The notes: generated by a model not told the origin, from the letters alone. Positions 1-10,661 are shown, counted from the first letter of the stretch. The stretch: DNA of 64,000 bases from Bolinopsis microptera (GCF_026151205.1 NC_087084.1:14677760-14741759), one strand, 5' to 3'. Numbers and translations: made by a program.

Positions 1-2035
1 GCACTTTTCCTTCCTCATCGATCCGGATTTCCGTACTCAGGAACGGGACAAAATCCGCAGGGGTAGACGGGAACTCAATCTCCCACTTGATTCTGTTATC
101 GGGATCCTGGTCGGCTATGCGTTGTAACATATCCAGTGCTTCTTCTCTGGATTTGGCTAAGGAACCAGCATCATCTACATACCGTTTGTATAAGAACCGA
201 ACAGGGTTACTGATGTAATAACTGTCTAAATATATACTATTACGCTCGAATTTCCACATTCTAATAATCGCTACAGGAGGGGATGGTCTACAACCCATGA
301 ATAAACCTAAAAGTTGTTTATAAAGTCTCCCATTAAATGTAAAATAAGAATTCGTCAAAACTACTGTAAAGATACCTCTAATTTCTGATAAACTTAAACA
401 ATACGTACTTAACTTACTCCAATGTTCTTCTGCAAATTCAATAACTGTCTCAATACACTCATTGATATTCAAATTCGTATACAAAGCTGATACATCCGCT
501 GTAAAGAACTGTAAACCTTTAAGTTCACTCTCTGGTAGCCTACAGAGGATGTCCAGGTGGCTGTAGATATCGTACATATGAGTAGGTACTTCTCTCAACA
601 AAGGACTGATAATGTCGGTAACTAACCAAGCCAACTTCTCTGTAGGTGAGCCACAACACGATACGATTGGTCTAACTTTCATATCCTCCAAGTTGATACG
701 AGAGTAGTCAGTATCAGGTGGGAACTTGTGTGTCTTCACCAGGGTGTACATAGTAGGTAATGTAGAGTACGAGCTAATAAATAAATCCTCAATACGTGAG
801 TCTAATTCCATATGGTTACTGCAAATAGTCCGCCACAACCTATTACACTCTGATTCAATATCTGCACATTTCTTGTTAATTTGATTCTGATACGTTATAG
901 GAGTAGGTCGTTGAACAGGTCTGCGTACTCCGTAACTCGAACGGGTGGGCTCTACCCATTCGTAGACTCCAGAAGTGCTCTTGTTCAGGTGTTCGATCGT
1001 TAGCGTCCGGTACGTATCAACACTAGTCACGACAAACTCGCCACACTTATCAGACTTCGAGATGTGAATGTTCGGTCTTTCCTTGAGAGTACGTAGTCCA
1101 GTTCGCTGATTAAAAGTGAGGTTTGATGGTGGCTGGATATCTGGTGCTCTCAGGATGCTCATCATAAACCGGTTGAACAATTTCAAGTCCATCTCGAGTT
1201 GTGGATCTTCGTTCGGTGGTGCAGGGATGTAGGGTCGTTGAAACGGGCATTTCTTCTTGCGTGCTTGCCTGTACAAAGAATCTAACTGTCCTGGGTTCAG
1301 AGCTTCGTTAGGTTCGTTGGATTCGTTGTTACGTTTCCATCTGCACTTATACGCACATTCAGTCAAGTTCACTTCAACCTCTTTTATCAACGATTCATCC
1401 ACTTTCCGAGGTAATGCGAATTTTGGACCGAGTGATAAGATGTCCAGCTCGGCCTCCGTAACGTTCAGTGGTTCCTCAGGATTGCAATCAATAACAGTAA
1501 CTCGTGATGTAGGGGTGGATGGATCCACGATAGTGGTGTGAGGAGGAGGACTATAGGGGTAATGCTTCTGAAGTAACCAGTAAAACTTATTCTGAAGATG
1601 CTCCTTGTAATCACGTTTAACGTCTAGATTATTTGTTTCAAATACTGACAAGATTTCATGAAGACACCACTGATTCGAGAACACAAGATATAACTGGTGT
1701 TTAGTATCACAAATGTGTTGTTTCAAACAATTGATGTCCGCATATAACTGTTTAATACATTGATTTAAACTGAGGATGCGGATCTTATGTAACAACACAG
1801 AGAAGTCCAGAGGGAGATGATTAGGAAATAAAATGTCTGTATTTAAATTACAATTGTTCAAAATGAATGCTGGAAAAATCCTAGTAGCTTTGCATTTCTT
1901 CATAAAACATAACTTTTGTTCCGTGACTTTTAGTTTTTCACCTAAGCTAAGAAATTGACGGGTAAGCCCAATACTGGATCGAGGTAATCCCAGGTTGGAT
2001 AAATAGTTCAAGGGGGCTATATTTATGAGTCGCAT
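1..2035 (-). CDS. Penelope-like element reverse transcriptase (3' end outside window)
   Basis: One open frame of 678 codons runs from an ATG at 2035, directly preceded by an in-frame TAA, to the window edge without a stop. The N-terminal half has the linker features of Penelope-like elements: a block reading LSLGPKFALPRK and then SKSDKCGEFVV, the counterpart of the family's K-S-D-K-G motif. The RT core follows: RPIVS, motif A (ADVSALYTNL, catalytic Asp), motif B (LFMGCRPSPP) and motif C (RYVDDAGS, catalytic DD). The reading ends in the thumb-proximal region (PFLSTEIRID). A GIY-YIG endonuclease, usual at the C-terminus of the family, would lie beyond base 1 and cannot be checked. No frameshifts are present, so this copy may be young. 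Family assignment is from motifs; the exact clade is not determined. Confidence 0.85.
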   Translation of the reverse strand, partial: MRLINIAPLNYLSNLGLPRSSIGLTRQFLSLGEKLKVTEQKLCFMKKCKATRIFPAFILNNCNLNTDILFPNHLPLDFSVLLHKIRILSLNQCIKQLYADINCLKQHICDTKHQLYLVFSNQWCLHEILSVFETNNLDVKRDYKEHLQNKFYWLLQKHYPYSPPPHTTIVDPSTPTSRVTVIDCNPEEPLNVTEAELDILSLGPKFALPRKVDESLIKEVEVNLTECAYKCRWKRNNESNEPNEALNPGQLDSLYRQARKKKCPFQRPYIPAPPNEDPQLEMDLKLFNRFMMSILRAPDIQPPSNLTFNQRTGLRTLKERPNIHISKSDKCGEFVVTSVDTYRTLTIEHLNKSTSGVYEWVEPTRSSYGVRRPVQRPTPITYQNQINKKCADIESECNRLWRTICSNHMELDSRIEDLFISSYSTLPTMYTLVKTHKFPPDTDYSRINLEDMKVRPIVSCCGSPTEKLAWLVTDIISPLLREVPTHMYDIYSHLDILCRLPESELKGLQFFTADVSALYTNLNINECIETVIEFAEEHWSKLSTYCLSLSEIRGIFTVVLTNSYFTFNGRLYKQLLGLFMGCRPSPPVAIIRMWKFERNSIYLDSYYISNPVRFLYKRYVDDAGSLAKSREEALDMLQRIADQDPDNRIKWEIEFPSTPADFVPFLSTEIRIDEEGKV

Positions 2036-2799
2036 TTAAACTTGATTTCTCTTGGAGAATTTCTCTTTAGACTCTTAACTTGCGAACAAATTGAAGCAGC
2101 AAACTTTAGGCTAGAAACTTTATTGAATTGAAATAATCATTCCACGTAACAACGTCTTCTTCAGTTCTGTAATAAAATTGTTAAACATGTGTAAAAATTA
2201 ACGACGGAAAGAAATTTAAAATAACATTAAAACAAAAACAGAGAAATAAAATTTCCGAAATATGACCCAAAAAATGTAATTGCAAAAAATGTCAAAACAA
2301 CAAAAAATACGACAAGAAGAAATGTGAGCTAATACAACTAAATACTGTACTACTCATGATACTAAACTAATTAGTAAACGTAAAACTGGTTGTTCAGAAT
2401 TCACAGTTCATGTGTAAAAACTAATGATAAAATCAGCACTTACGTCAACGATTTTACCCCGAGTCCCCATGATTTTTAGTCCCCATTAGTCCCCAAAAGT
2501 CTCCATTAGTCCCCATTTAGATGATTTTTAGTCCCCATTAGTCCCCCCCCCCCGGTTCTACTGAACTTGATTACGGACCGAAACAAACTGAAACGAGATT
2601 TTCCGTTTCACTATCTACTAACTATCCTATCTGGTCGGTAATCACCGTAATCAAGCCTAGGAGAAAAACTGATTCAAAGGAATACTTACTACTTATTACT
2701 TACGTTACATTGTAGGAAACTAATAGTCACCTGTACCTCATCAGTCAGTAAGTGTTTATTTTGCTCATAATTTGATGTGTAATTACTAATGACTGTCAG
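2036..2799. other. non-coding flank between the PLE and the UBAP2-like exons
   Basis: AT-rich DNA with no coding signal that I trust. At 2459-2551 it holds a short degenerate tandem repeat built on AGTCCCCATT that ends in a run of C. This may be the remnant of an element, since several repeats in this window terminate in G or C runs. The first exons of the UBAP2-like gene were not found here. Confidence 0.5.
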
Positions 2800-3286
2800 G
2801 TAACGGTTCCCACGGAAGAACAGAAGCGATTAGCACAGTTATCCTCATTCGAACGAATAGAAACGATGCAAGATAATATTATTAAAAAAATGGTAAGTTT
2901 CTACTCTTCATTGTAAAAAGGGCTTGTGATACACTGACCAATTCAGATCATTAAATCCGGCAAATCGAGACTCGCCCAAAGTTAGTTAAACAATTTAATG
3001 ATAATTTCCTTGAAAGCACGTGCCATAATAGTTTTTACATGAAAAAGTACGAATATAACATACTCGTTGAAAGTTTTTATACATGAATGTGTTGCATATT
3101 AATTGGTTGCCTGACAGGTAGAAGTCACGAAGCACACGTATGAAGAGTGTGCTATGGAATTGGCGGGAACGGACATGGACATGGAATCAGCTATAACTAA
3201 TTTAATAGATGGTAAATCCTTAGTCCTTATTAATTAATATACTGTTAATCAATGTACTGTTTATAGACTCTACTCAGTGGGATAAT
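2800..3286 (+). CDS. UBAP2L: UBAP2/UBAP2L (lingerer)-like protein, UBA-domain exons (partial gene)
   Basis: Three exons with matching phases: 2800-2892 (acceptor cag, donor gtaagt, phase 0), 3118-3211 (donor gtaaat, phase 1) and a 20-nt microexon 3267-3286 (acceptor tag, donor gtaagt). The spliced reading begins TEEQKRLAQL, continues VEVTKHTYEECAMELAG and AITNLIDG, and ends DSTQWDN. This follows the N-terminal UBA region of UBAP2/UBAP2L step by step (TAEQIRLAQ, then the helix with EC..AL.DC, then AINxLLEG and the D-T-x-S-W-E-x-V motif). The family is made of RNA-binding, stress-granule-associated proteins whose UBA binds ubiquitin. Upstream exons and the long RG-rich downstream exons were not found. 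They lie outside, are hidden by the insertions, or this is a gene fragment. Confidence 0.72.
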
Positions 3287-3702
3287 GTAAGTGTAGAATA
3301 TTATTATTATATAATTCTTAAGTCATCGAGTACCTATTGTATGTATTCCAGGTGTATTTCTGTTGACTGACATACCCTTAAGTTTTAAAAGCTGTTTAAA
3401 TGCCGCATCACGTTCTCACGCTATACCGTATATAATAATATAATACCACCTTTTCAAATTTGCAGTTTTTAAAGCCTCAAATTTAAGATGAAGTTAGTGT
3501 ACTAAAACTTCATATCTTGTACAGTATACAGTATACAATGTACATGCGTGTATACATTATACACTGCACTGATAGTACACACTGATGTTTAAAAAACTAT
3601 GCTTGCTATACGTACGTGTGATATATAATCACAAGTAATGTTACTTTACAATCGCTTCTGTGTGCTAGAATTAAAAAGTTCCGCAAAGTTTCAATCCTCC
3701 TT

Positions 3703-4036
3703 CCCTTGCTCTACCTCAGGCAGGGTGGGGGCCAGGGGGGCACCAGCATGCAACGTTACGTCCCTTGCTCTACCTCAGGCAGGGTGGGGGCCGGGGGGGG
3801 GGGGGGGGTCCCTTGCTCTACCTCAGGCAGGGTGGGGGCCGGGGGGGGGGGGGGGTCCCTTGCTCTACCTCAGGCAGGGTGGGGGCCGGGGGGAGCGTCC
3901 CTTGCTCTACCTCAGGCAGGGTGGGGGCCGGGGGGGTGGGGGCCGGGGGGCACCAGCATGCAACGTTACGTCACAGCATGCAACGTTACGTCACAGCATG
4001 CAATGTTACGTCACATCATGCAACGTTACGTCACCG
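3703..4036. repeat. GC-rich minisatellite plus 20-bp tandem repeat
   Basis: Five tandem copies of a unit of about 45 bp (CCTTGCTCTACCTCAGGCAG followed by GGTGGGGGCC and a G run) occupy 3703-3940. Four copies of a 20-bp unit containing GCATGCAACGTTACGTCAC follow at 3951-4034; one such unit also sits between copies of the first repeat. Open frames in all three phases here are low-complexity by-products of the repeat. Confidence 0.9.
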
Positions 4037-4284
4037 CCTCAATGTCATAATGCACTCAATCTTCTCTCCGCACAGAATTGGTTTCCAATTAGTGGTTATA
4101 GTTCACCTAGCACTCGAGTAAGGGGCAATTAGGGGGTCTGGGAAAGTAACGCGTCTGACAACCTTGCTTGAGATCAGGCTTGCTTGAGATCAGGGACCCA
4201 TTTACAAGCCGTGTTTTAAAGGATCACATGATATAACGTGATAACTATAACGTGATAACTAAAAAGGTGGACATTTTTTCAAAA

Positions 4285-4332
4285 ATTCTGGGGGAAAGGG
4301 GAAAAGTACGGTAAATTGGGGTTTTACTGTAA
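4285..4332. mobile_element. pogo/Tigger-like MITE, half copy
   Basis: The end GGTAAATTGGGGTTTTACTG followed by TA matches the inverted terminus of the complete 105-bp MITE at 47307-47411. Only one terminus is recognisable here. Confidence 0.4.
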
Positions 4333-4769
4333 TTGGTAAATTTAGGCGAACAAAATTTTGGGGAAGAGTATTTTTTAAATGACACGTTTCACTGCACCTC
4401 GTTCATCTTAAATCAGTTACCAACTATCATCACCAATTAATCAATTTATTAGTTATTAATTTGTTGAGGTATTCAAAGTTTACGTAAACAAATTTTTAAT
4501 TTCCAGACGATGATTATATCAGGTTCCATTCCAGCCGTCACATACATGATATTATCATGCTTAGGAAATAGGAATACAAGGAATACAGACATACAGGGCA
4601 AATTCTGGGACACTGTACAGTAGACAACACAGTGACTCTTTTTATAAACAAATCATTAATATTATTCACAATCTGTGACACGTGACCTCTGCTATCCAAT
4701 CATCTTGCAGAAACAGGACAGTTTCTTGTGATCTGGCATACTTATCACATGAAAGCTTCACTTTTTATG
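4333..4769. other. intergenic, nothing recognised
   Basis: AT-rich sequence without convincing open frames, repeats or RNA motifs. Confidence 0.4.
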
Positions 4770-4882
4770 TAACGTGATGTAGTGTGTGACGTAGTGTGTG
4801 ACGTAGTGTGTGACGTAGTGTGTGACGTAGTGTGTGACGTAGTGTGTGATGTAGTGTGTGACGTAGTGTGTGACGTAGTGTG
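4770..4882. repeat. 12-bp tandem repeat (GACGTAGTGTGT)
   Basis: About nine head-to-tail copies of GACGTAGTGTGT, with a few T-for-C variants. The minus-strand open frame across it (repeated THYV) is a consequence of the 12-bp period. Confidence 0.9.
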
Positions 4883-5025
4883 CACAAACGAGGCTTGGAA
4901 TCTTCAACTTTTTAAACAAATTGGGGGAGTATGAGATAATCAAAGGAAAATTAGTATATTCTGAATTATGTAAAATACCACATCATAATAATTAGTAATT
5001 TTCTTTTGTATGATCATTAAATATT

Positions 5026-5119
5026 GGGGGGGGGGTGTAACCCAAAAAAACCCAACTCCTACCCAAGAAAAGGTAATACTGGGATTGGGTTTTTTTGGGT
5101 TTTTTTGGGTTTTTTAAAC
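5026..5119. mobile_element. hairpin repeat, copy 1 (G-run end, AACCC arms)
   Basis: A ten-G run and TGT lead into AACCCAAAAAAACCCAA, a core of about 30 bp (CTCCTACCC..ATACTGGGA), then TTGGGTTTTTTTGGGTTT. The arms are inverted repeats, so the whole folds into a hairpin. A second copy is at 10042-10129. Confidence 0.7.
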
Positions 5120-5283
5120 AAAATTTAAACAAAATTCTAGCCATTTCATTAATTGTATTGAATGTGAATTATTTCCCACTGAGTCTTACCTACGTGTTGT
5201 TCTCATGTCTTAACTTAATAGATAGTTTACATAGTATATGAGTGTGTTTATATTGATAGTATGTTATCACGATAGCAAACAGG

Positions 5284-5415
5284 ATGTCTCGATCATCGAG
5301 ATATAATCCATATGAATGCACAAAGTGGAAATATGCCAAATGTGGCAAATGTGTTCTCCTGTCATGGAAGGAGGCTATGACGAAGGTCAAGGGCAAGTCA
5401 AAGCACATGACTTAA
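5284..5415 (+). CDS. small basic cysteine-containing ORF (43 aa), hypothetical
   Basis: ATG at 5284, TAA at 5413-5415, 43 codons. The product is basic (many Lys) and has a C-x7-C-x2-C spacing (ECTKWKYAKCGKC). It lies just 3' of the RTE-like LINE remnant on the opposite strand. I do not recognise it. It is short enough to be chance, and no promoter or splice context supports it. Confidence 0.2.
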   Translation: MSRSSRYNPYECTKWKYAKCGKCVLLSWKEAMTKVKGKSKHMT

Positions 5416-5425
5416 ATTACTTGAC

Positions 5426-6656
5426 TTAAGGCGGCTTCAGAGTCCGAGTCTCAATGATGTGTCTCCAAAGCTTTCTGTCCGCCATAAGCTCCTTAATCTC
5501 CCCAGTGTTCTTGAGTACGATGTCACTTATTAGGTTATCGACGAAAGTGAGCGGTGGTCTGCCCCTCCCTCTGGTCCCATGGCTAGGTTCCCGAAGGAGA
5601 AGTTGGTGTACTGCCAGGTCATCATATCGCTGGATCTCTGGATGTGCCCAGCCGACCTCATTCTTCTGGCCTGTATCTTCGAACTAACTCTTGGGAGTGA
5701 TTTAAAGACCTCTTTGTTGGTGCGATGTTCTCTCCAGTCCACGTTTAGGGCCATCCAAAGCATTTTACTGTAACATCCGTCTATTCTTTTCAAAGATTCT
5801 GTCATTGTCCACGTTTCCGTTCCATACAGGAAGATTGATTCAACTGTAGCCTTTAAACAGACGGATCTTTAAATCTCGGCGCAAATTGGACCTCCATATA
5901 GCCTTCATTTTGTGGTAGGCAGCCCATGCCTTGGCCTTGCGTACCCTAAAGTCGTGCTCTGTTGTACTTATCCAGGCTCCTGGGTAGAAAAATCCTCAAC
6001 TTCCTCAAAGGCATGTCCGTCCTTAGAAGTTATTGTGTGTGGCTCCTCTTCTACTAAATTAACAGTAAGATGCTTGGTTTTAGACAAAAGAGATTTTCTG
6101 CCTCCTCATCAGATGAGGCTTCTGTAGGACTGTAGCATGTGATGACAGTGCTTTCCATTGAAAGACATGGTGAGGATCCTTGCGCTGTAAGATTTTATAA
6201 GACTTAAATAGCCTCATATGCTGTCCTCGTCAAGATGATTCCTACTCTCCCATTAGAAGCGCCAGCTGCGTTTCTCCACGCAGATGAGGTCACTAGATGA
6301 ATCCCTTTGTTCATCTTTTCTATCCTGGTAGGCTCAGAATGCACTACATGATGTTCTTGCAGGCCAAGGATGTGCAGTTTGATTCGAGAAAATAGTTCTG
6401 CAAGTTCGATGCGTTTGTGCTGTTCTCTGGCTGTTCTTATGTTAAATGTGCTAACCTTAGCAGTCCTTTTACATGATACAATACAATTGATGTTCATATT
6501 TTTTTGATGTTTTCTTGTTTGACTTTCTGTAGAAATAGGTTGTCGTGTTGTGGAGACCGAGTTATCAGCTTCTGTAATAGCAGCGTAATTACCCCGGCAA
6601 CCACTTCCACTAGAAAAATAAGGGGCTTTAACCCTTAAGCTGTTGATAAGATTCAT
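5426..6656 (-). pseudogene. RTE-like LINE remnant: endonuclease N-terminus joined to RT C-terminus
   Basis: Reading on the minus strand, 6656-6204 gives an APE-type endonuclease start (KVSTFNIRTAREQHKRIEL, then HILGLQEH with the Q-E-H catalytic region and GRVGIILTR). After a frameshift come RILTMSFNG and VITCYSPTEASSDEE. The reading then jumps to the far C-terminus of the RT: EEPHTITSKDGHAFEEVEDF, RKAKAWAAYHKMKAIWRSNL, FLYGTETWTMTE, GCYSKMLWMALNVDW, RRMRSAGHIQR, and in another frame HGTRGRGRPPLTFVDNLISD, ending at TAA 5426-5428. This is the craniofacial-development-protein-2-like LINE type common in invertebrates. The palm domain is missing, so the copy has a large internal deletion plus several frameshifts and cannot be active. 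Confidence 0.8.
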
Positions 6657-7503
6657 CTTGACTTTTCAGTTGGCTAAAAATCCTGTGCAGTCCCCTGCAC
6701 ATTGGCAGTGGATTGTGTTCTTAACTCTTGCGCCACTAAAAGAGTAAAAGGTTAAGGCAATCCGCTTGAACAAAAGCCATCTTTAACTCTCACCATAATA
6801 TCTTGGGTATCTTGAGCATGTAATTGCACGAACATATGCTATACAAGACAAATGTGACACTTCCTTTTTCTACCAAACAGCATCAGTTGTAATCCTTACC
6901 CAATCGTCACCTGCTCCAGTGTGGGACTTTCCGATTTTATCCCAAAGCATAAGGAGGTTAGAGTGAGAACAGAGCTACACTTTAGCGGGGACTAACCCTT
7001 CCCCTGACTACCTCGTTACCCGGTACCCCGGGCATAGGGAGCCGTATCCTGACTACCAGAGTGTGGTCCAGTCTAGCTGGGTCATAGTAGACTAGGTTGA
7101 ACAGGGTAACAGCCAACACATCTTTAGCTACTGTGCAATCCACAGTAAAGATTTACGAGTCTCAAAGCCTCTTGTAGACCAAGAGTTAAGGAGTCAATAG
7201 ATCAAATTATTGAACTTCCGGGGCTCAATGTCTCCCGTCGACCGTCCTGCCTTTAGCCTGGACCCCCTGTCCAGTATCCAGTCTTCACCACGTGGAGGTA
7301 GTGGCTGTCATCATGCTGTCCGATGAGTGTCTGGAAGAGGGCACCAGCAGGATACCCCTTTTCAAAGTTCTGGGAGCCTCACATCAGACCAGGGCTTCCA
7401 CCCAGCTTCTATCCAGCGGTGACGCCTTGGGCCACCTAAGCTTCACACAACCATTGAAAGACCACCTGCCTACTTGTAAAAATTTTGATGATGCGATAAG
7501 AAC
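6657..7503. other. possible 5' region of the RTE-like LINE; no gene seen
   Basis: Moderately GC-rich DNA with no long open frame on either strand. It directly abuts the start of the LINE endonuclease and could be its 5' untranslated region. I found no target-site duplication to prove the boundary. Confidence 0.3.
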
Positions 7504-7880
7504 ACTGTAACTTTGAAGGAGAGGCTTTCCAAACATCTTCTGACGGAGCAGAGAGTGACGAAGCGGAAACAGATGATGAAGAAGAGGAAGTGGAGGATAT
7601 TGACTCATCAGAGGAATGGGCGAAAATAGTAACTGTGTATGGTGATGCTCTGCATCATGATACGGGTGTTGAGGTTTGCCTCAATGGAGGGTGAGATCGA
7701 ATGCCATCCTAGTCAAGATTTTAGCGACTCCAGGGCCATAAACAAGCGAAGATATCACTTAATATCACATGTGATCACGCAGCTGATGGTAACTGCAAGA
7801 TTCTTTCAGTTGGAGATAGAGCATGGTTTCTCGTTAAGCGGATGATCAGGAAAACGGAAACAGAGATCGTGAAGTCTAGG
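7504..7880 (+). pseudogene. coding-like remnant with acidic stretch, unidentified
   Basis: From 7508 the plus strand reads FEGEAFQTSSDGAESDEAE followed by a run of Asp/Glu and EEWAKIVTVYGDALHH, ending at TGA near 7693. A second open piece (AADGNCKILSVGDRAWFLVK) lies at about 7775-7880 in another frame. Composition looks protein-coding but I recognise no family. It abuts the repeat that starts at 7883. Confidence 0.2.
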
Positions 7881-7882
7881 TA

Positions 7883-9737
7883 AACTATAGGTAAAAATAT
7901 AATATTAATCATAAGCTAAAATGTACTAATCTTTGTATTCTAAATGGGGAAAAAGAAGAAACATTGTCAGTCAGTCGAGAAAATTGTCAGTCAGGCTATA
8001 TGGCAGCTTTGTAGATGTTGTGACTATGCTAGTAGTGGTCCCAGGCTTGCGACTGGAATTGCGGTGTTAAATCGATTTAATGGTACCAACGATCCACCTC
8101 CCACTTGTTGTTTGGTACTTAGCATTAATAGTGTTAGCTGTAGCCATTTATAGCAAGAATCTTAAAACTAAAGGGGATGACAAGGAAAAGAGGAGGGAAA
8201 AAGAATAACGGAACAAACAATTAATTAAAGTATTTATAGGAGCATTAGATATTGTAATTACAAGCTTCAATAATAAATCACTGACTAAAACTTCTAATTA
8301 AAATGACACTTGGTACGCTCGCCCATTTTCACTGGTCAGTCTGAACTTCGGTTTAGCACGTTGTACACTTATTCACCTAAGTTTCAGAATTTGTTCAGTT
8401 TAGCAGAGTTAGAACCCGTGTTTCAATAAATCAAAAGATATCAGGGGAGTTCTTTAATAATGTTATGGTCATCTAGAATACCGAACTTCCTGAAAACGTT
8501 ATCATATTTCCTCAGACAACGTTTAATGCCTTTAATCAGTCTAGCACGGCTATATCCTCTATCAATTAGAATTTTGAATATTTTGTGAAGATGGGAGGTA
8601 AAGATATCCAATCTAGTGCAAACATTACCATATCTAAGAACTTGACTTGAAAAAACGTTGTAGCCAACCTCGGTTGGGATGTTACTGTGAGGAAATGTAA
8701 GGGATACAACATGAAAATTAAAATCATCAGTTTTGTTATACACTGATATTTCTAGTCCTTCTGTGGAAATATTAATATTTAAATCAAGGTAGTTAATGAT
8801 TTTATTATTGGAACCAGCTCGCTCCATCTCCAATGAATTAGGATAAATATCTTTAATCAATTGATGAAAGTAAAGGTAGTTAATAATAGATAAATCGTCA
8901 ACATATCGTTTATTATTGGATAATATCTTTGCTAATCCCATTTTCTTTTCCTGAAGTAAACGTTTCATATAATTAAATTCCTTTTTGCCAACAGTGAGAT
9001 CAGCTATAGGGGAACTTGAATTTCCACCCATAGGAATACCCTTGGTTTGTATGAATACAATCCCACCGAAGACGACATAAGTGTTATAAATAATAAATTT
9101 AACAGCCTCTTTTAGGTCATCTTGACTAAAGCAGGCATGAGAATCATAGGTTTTATTGGAAAAGAAACATGTATTACTGTCTCTTTTAGAAATACAAATA
9201 TATCTATTACGGTCTGAAAAAATTAAATCAACAACTTCATTAATCATATTCTCTACTTCAATCAAGTCTAATCTGGTATAAAGAGTAGTAAAATCATATA
9301 CTTGTATATTATAAACATCGCTATTTTTGATAGCTTCAAGGAATTCACTTGAGGAATCTATGCTCCAAAACATGTTTATACCGCTGTTGTTGTAGATTGC
9401 CTCGCAGTATTTCTTGAAGTATTTCCTCAAAAGTTTCAGACAACAGTTAACTTGGACGTTAAGTTGTTTCGTAACGCAAAAACGGGCACCTGCAATGAAC
9501 CTCGCCTTGTAAGGGTTCTTATGAAGCTTAGGGTTCCAGAAGATGCGTGCTAGTCGCAAGTTTTTATCTTCAACTTGTACATTAAATCTCTCCTTTAGAC
9601 TCTCAGATATTTTATTGACATAATGAGTCTCGTCTTCGCTACAGGGTTTATATGTATCATTACCTATACATTCTAGAGTATTAGGATCAAAACCCATTTC
9701 ATTGACAAGAGTTTTTACATAAAACTTTTTACAAAGT
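7883..9737 (-). mobile_element. endonuclease-less Penelope-like element, copy 1
   Basis: This 1.85-kb unit is found again in inverted orientation at 35663-37569, which defines its ends. It contains the RT frame 9697-8441 and about 550 bp of 3' sequence conserved between the copies. The 3' part carries a short open frame antisense to the RT in both copies (7944-8153 + here). No GIY-YIG endonuclease is readable downstream of the RT in either copy. Coding sense probably continues upstream of 9697 (WQIELVGTQLTDDPNPDRNR, then CKKFYVKTLVNE, in frame) to about 9858. Confidence 0.7.
8441..9697 (-). CDS. reverse transcriptase of a Penelope-related family (418 aa from first ATG)
   Basis: Intact frame from an ATG at 9697 to TGA at 8441. 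Motifs in order: NPKLHKNPYKARFIAG (the L-x-K-x-H-K block of PLE-type RTs), motif A YDFTTLYTRL, FVFIQTKG-type block then motif B IPMGGNSSSPIADL, motif C NKRYVDDLS with the catalytic DD, motif D/E region INYLDLNI, and a C-terminal thumb-like segment (HLHKIFKILIDRGYSRARLI). The first ATG is probably internal, because coding sense continues in frame for about 50 codons upstream with a 1-nt slip near 9830. The IPMGxNxxPxxADL form of motif B differs from that of the PLE at 1-2035, so the window holds two distinct PLE-related families. It synthesises cDNA for element mobility; no endonuclease domain follows. Confidence 0.8.
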   Translation of the reverse strand: MGFDPNTLECIGNDTYKPCSEDETHYVNKISESLKERFNVQVEDKNLRLARIFWNPKLHKNPYKARFIAGARFCVTKQLNVQVNCCLKLLRKYFKKYCEAIYNNSGINMFWSIDSSSEFLEAIKNSDVYNIQVYDFTTLYTRLDLIEVENMINEVVDLIFSDRNRYICISKRDSNTCFFSNKTYDSHACFSQDDLKEAVKFIIYNTYVVFGGIVFIQTKGIPMGGNSSSPIADLTVGKKEFNYMKRLLQEKKMGLAKILSNNKRYVDDLSIINYLYFHQLIKDIYPNSLEMERAGSNNKIINYLDLNINISTEGLEISVYNKTDDFNFHVVSLTFPHSNIPTEVGYNVFSSQVLRYGNVCTRLDIFTSHLHKIFKILIDRGYSRARLIKGIKRCLRKYDNVFRKFGILDDHNIIKELP

Positions 9738-10041
9738 AAGAGAAGAAAGGCTTTATTCCTCTCGTACCGGTTGCGGTCAGGGTTGGGGTCATCAGTGAGT
9801 TGCGTCCCTACTAACTCAATTTGCCATGGCCATCGAAGTGAGCATTACATATGGCTGATATCATATCTGGATGGCCAACTTCTTCTGAGCACATCAGTGA
9901 ATAAAATACTGCTTTTGGGTGATATTTAAGCGATTATATCTATTGTGATGTTGTAGTGATGAACAACAACAGTGATGTTGTACTGATAATTGTTTTGCTA
10001 GGTGCCTACATGATTTTATTTCCTTCAAATGAAAAATTTGT

Positions 10042-10129
10042 AAAAAACCCAAAAAAACCCAACTCCTACCCTGAAAAAGGTCATACTGGGATTGGGTTTT
10101 TTTGGTTTTTTTTGGGTTACACCCCCCCC
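10042..10129. mobile_element. hairpin repeat, copy 2 (flipped core)
   Basis: AACCCAAAAAAACCCAACTC .. core .. ATTGGGTTTTTTTGG .. GGGTTACACCCCCCCC. The outer flank (C run, ACA) is the reverse complement of that of copy 1 at 5026, but the core reads in the same direction on the plus strand in both copies. Confidence 0.7.
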
Positions 10130-10276
10130 AATATTGTTAAATTCCACCAGGCCTTATCACATATTTTCTTACTCTTGATTGTTGTTCGAATTCGTCATTT
10201 CTTCCACCTGACTTGTACGCCAAAAGCAAAAACATACAAATGTCATAATGAAATCTAATCAGAATGTGTCAAAGTT

Positions 10277-10560
10277 AGTAATTAATAAGTAATTAATAAG
10301 TAATTAATGAGTAATTAATGAGGTGAGAAAAATTCCATAGCTGCTCATTATATTCCGGAGATTGTACAAAGAATGCACTACATACCACTGAGGACTGACG
10401 TGTTCCAAATACTTAACGAATACTCACCAAATACTTAACGAATACTCAACAAATACTTAACGAATACTCAACAAATACTTAACGAATACTCAACAAATAC
10501 TCAACAAATACTTAACAAATACTTTTTACAAATACTTTTTACAAATAGTTTGTACATGTA
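10277..10560. repeat. two short tandem arrays
   Basis: 10277-10322 repeats GTAATTAATAA/GTAATTAATGA about four times. 10412-10555 repeats a 22-bp unit (AAATACTTAACGAATACTCA plus AC) about five times and decays into AAATACTTTTTAC units. Confidence 0.85.
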
Positions 10561-10661
10561 CTCTGTAGAAATACTTTGTAAATACGAAATTTCGACACCC
10601 ACGGTTTTTTAAATTAATTGTTATACATTTATTGCACATACAATGTATTTAAGTCACACAT

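Noticed and set aside
3638-4132. Three overlapping long open frames on the plus strand
   Set aside because: They are generated by the 45-bp GC-rich and 20-bp minisatellites.
10412-10555. Regularly spaced short repeats resembling a CRISPR array
   Set aside because: Units are head to tail with no unique spacers, and the window is eukaryotic; the same applies to the arrays at 4770, 15958 and 44535.
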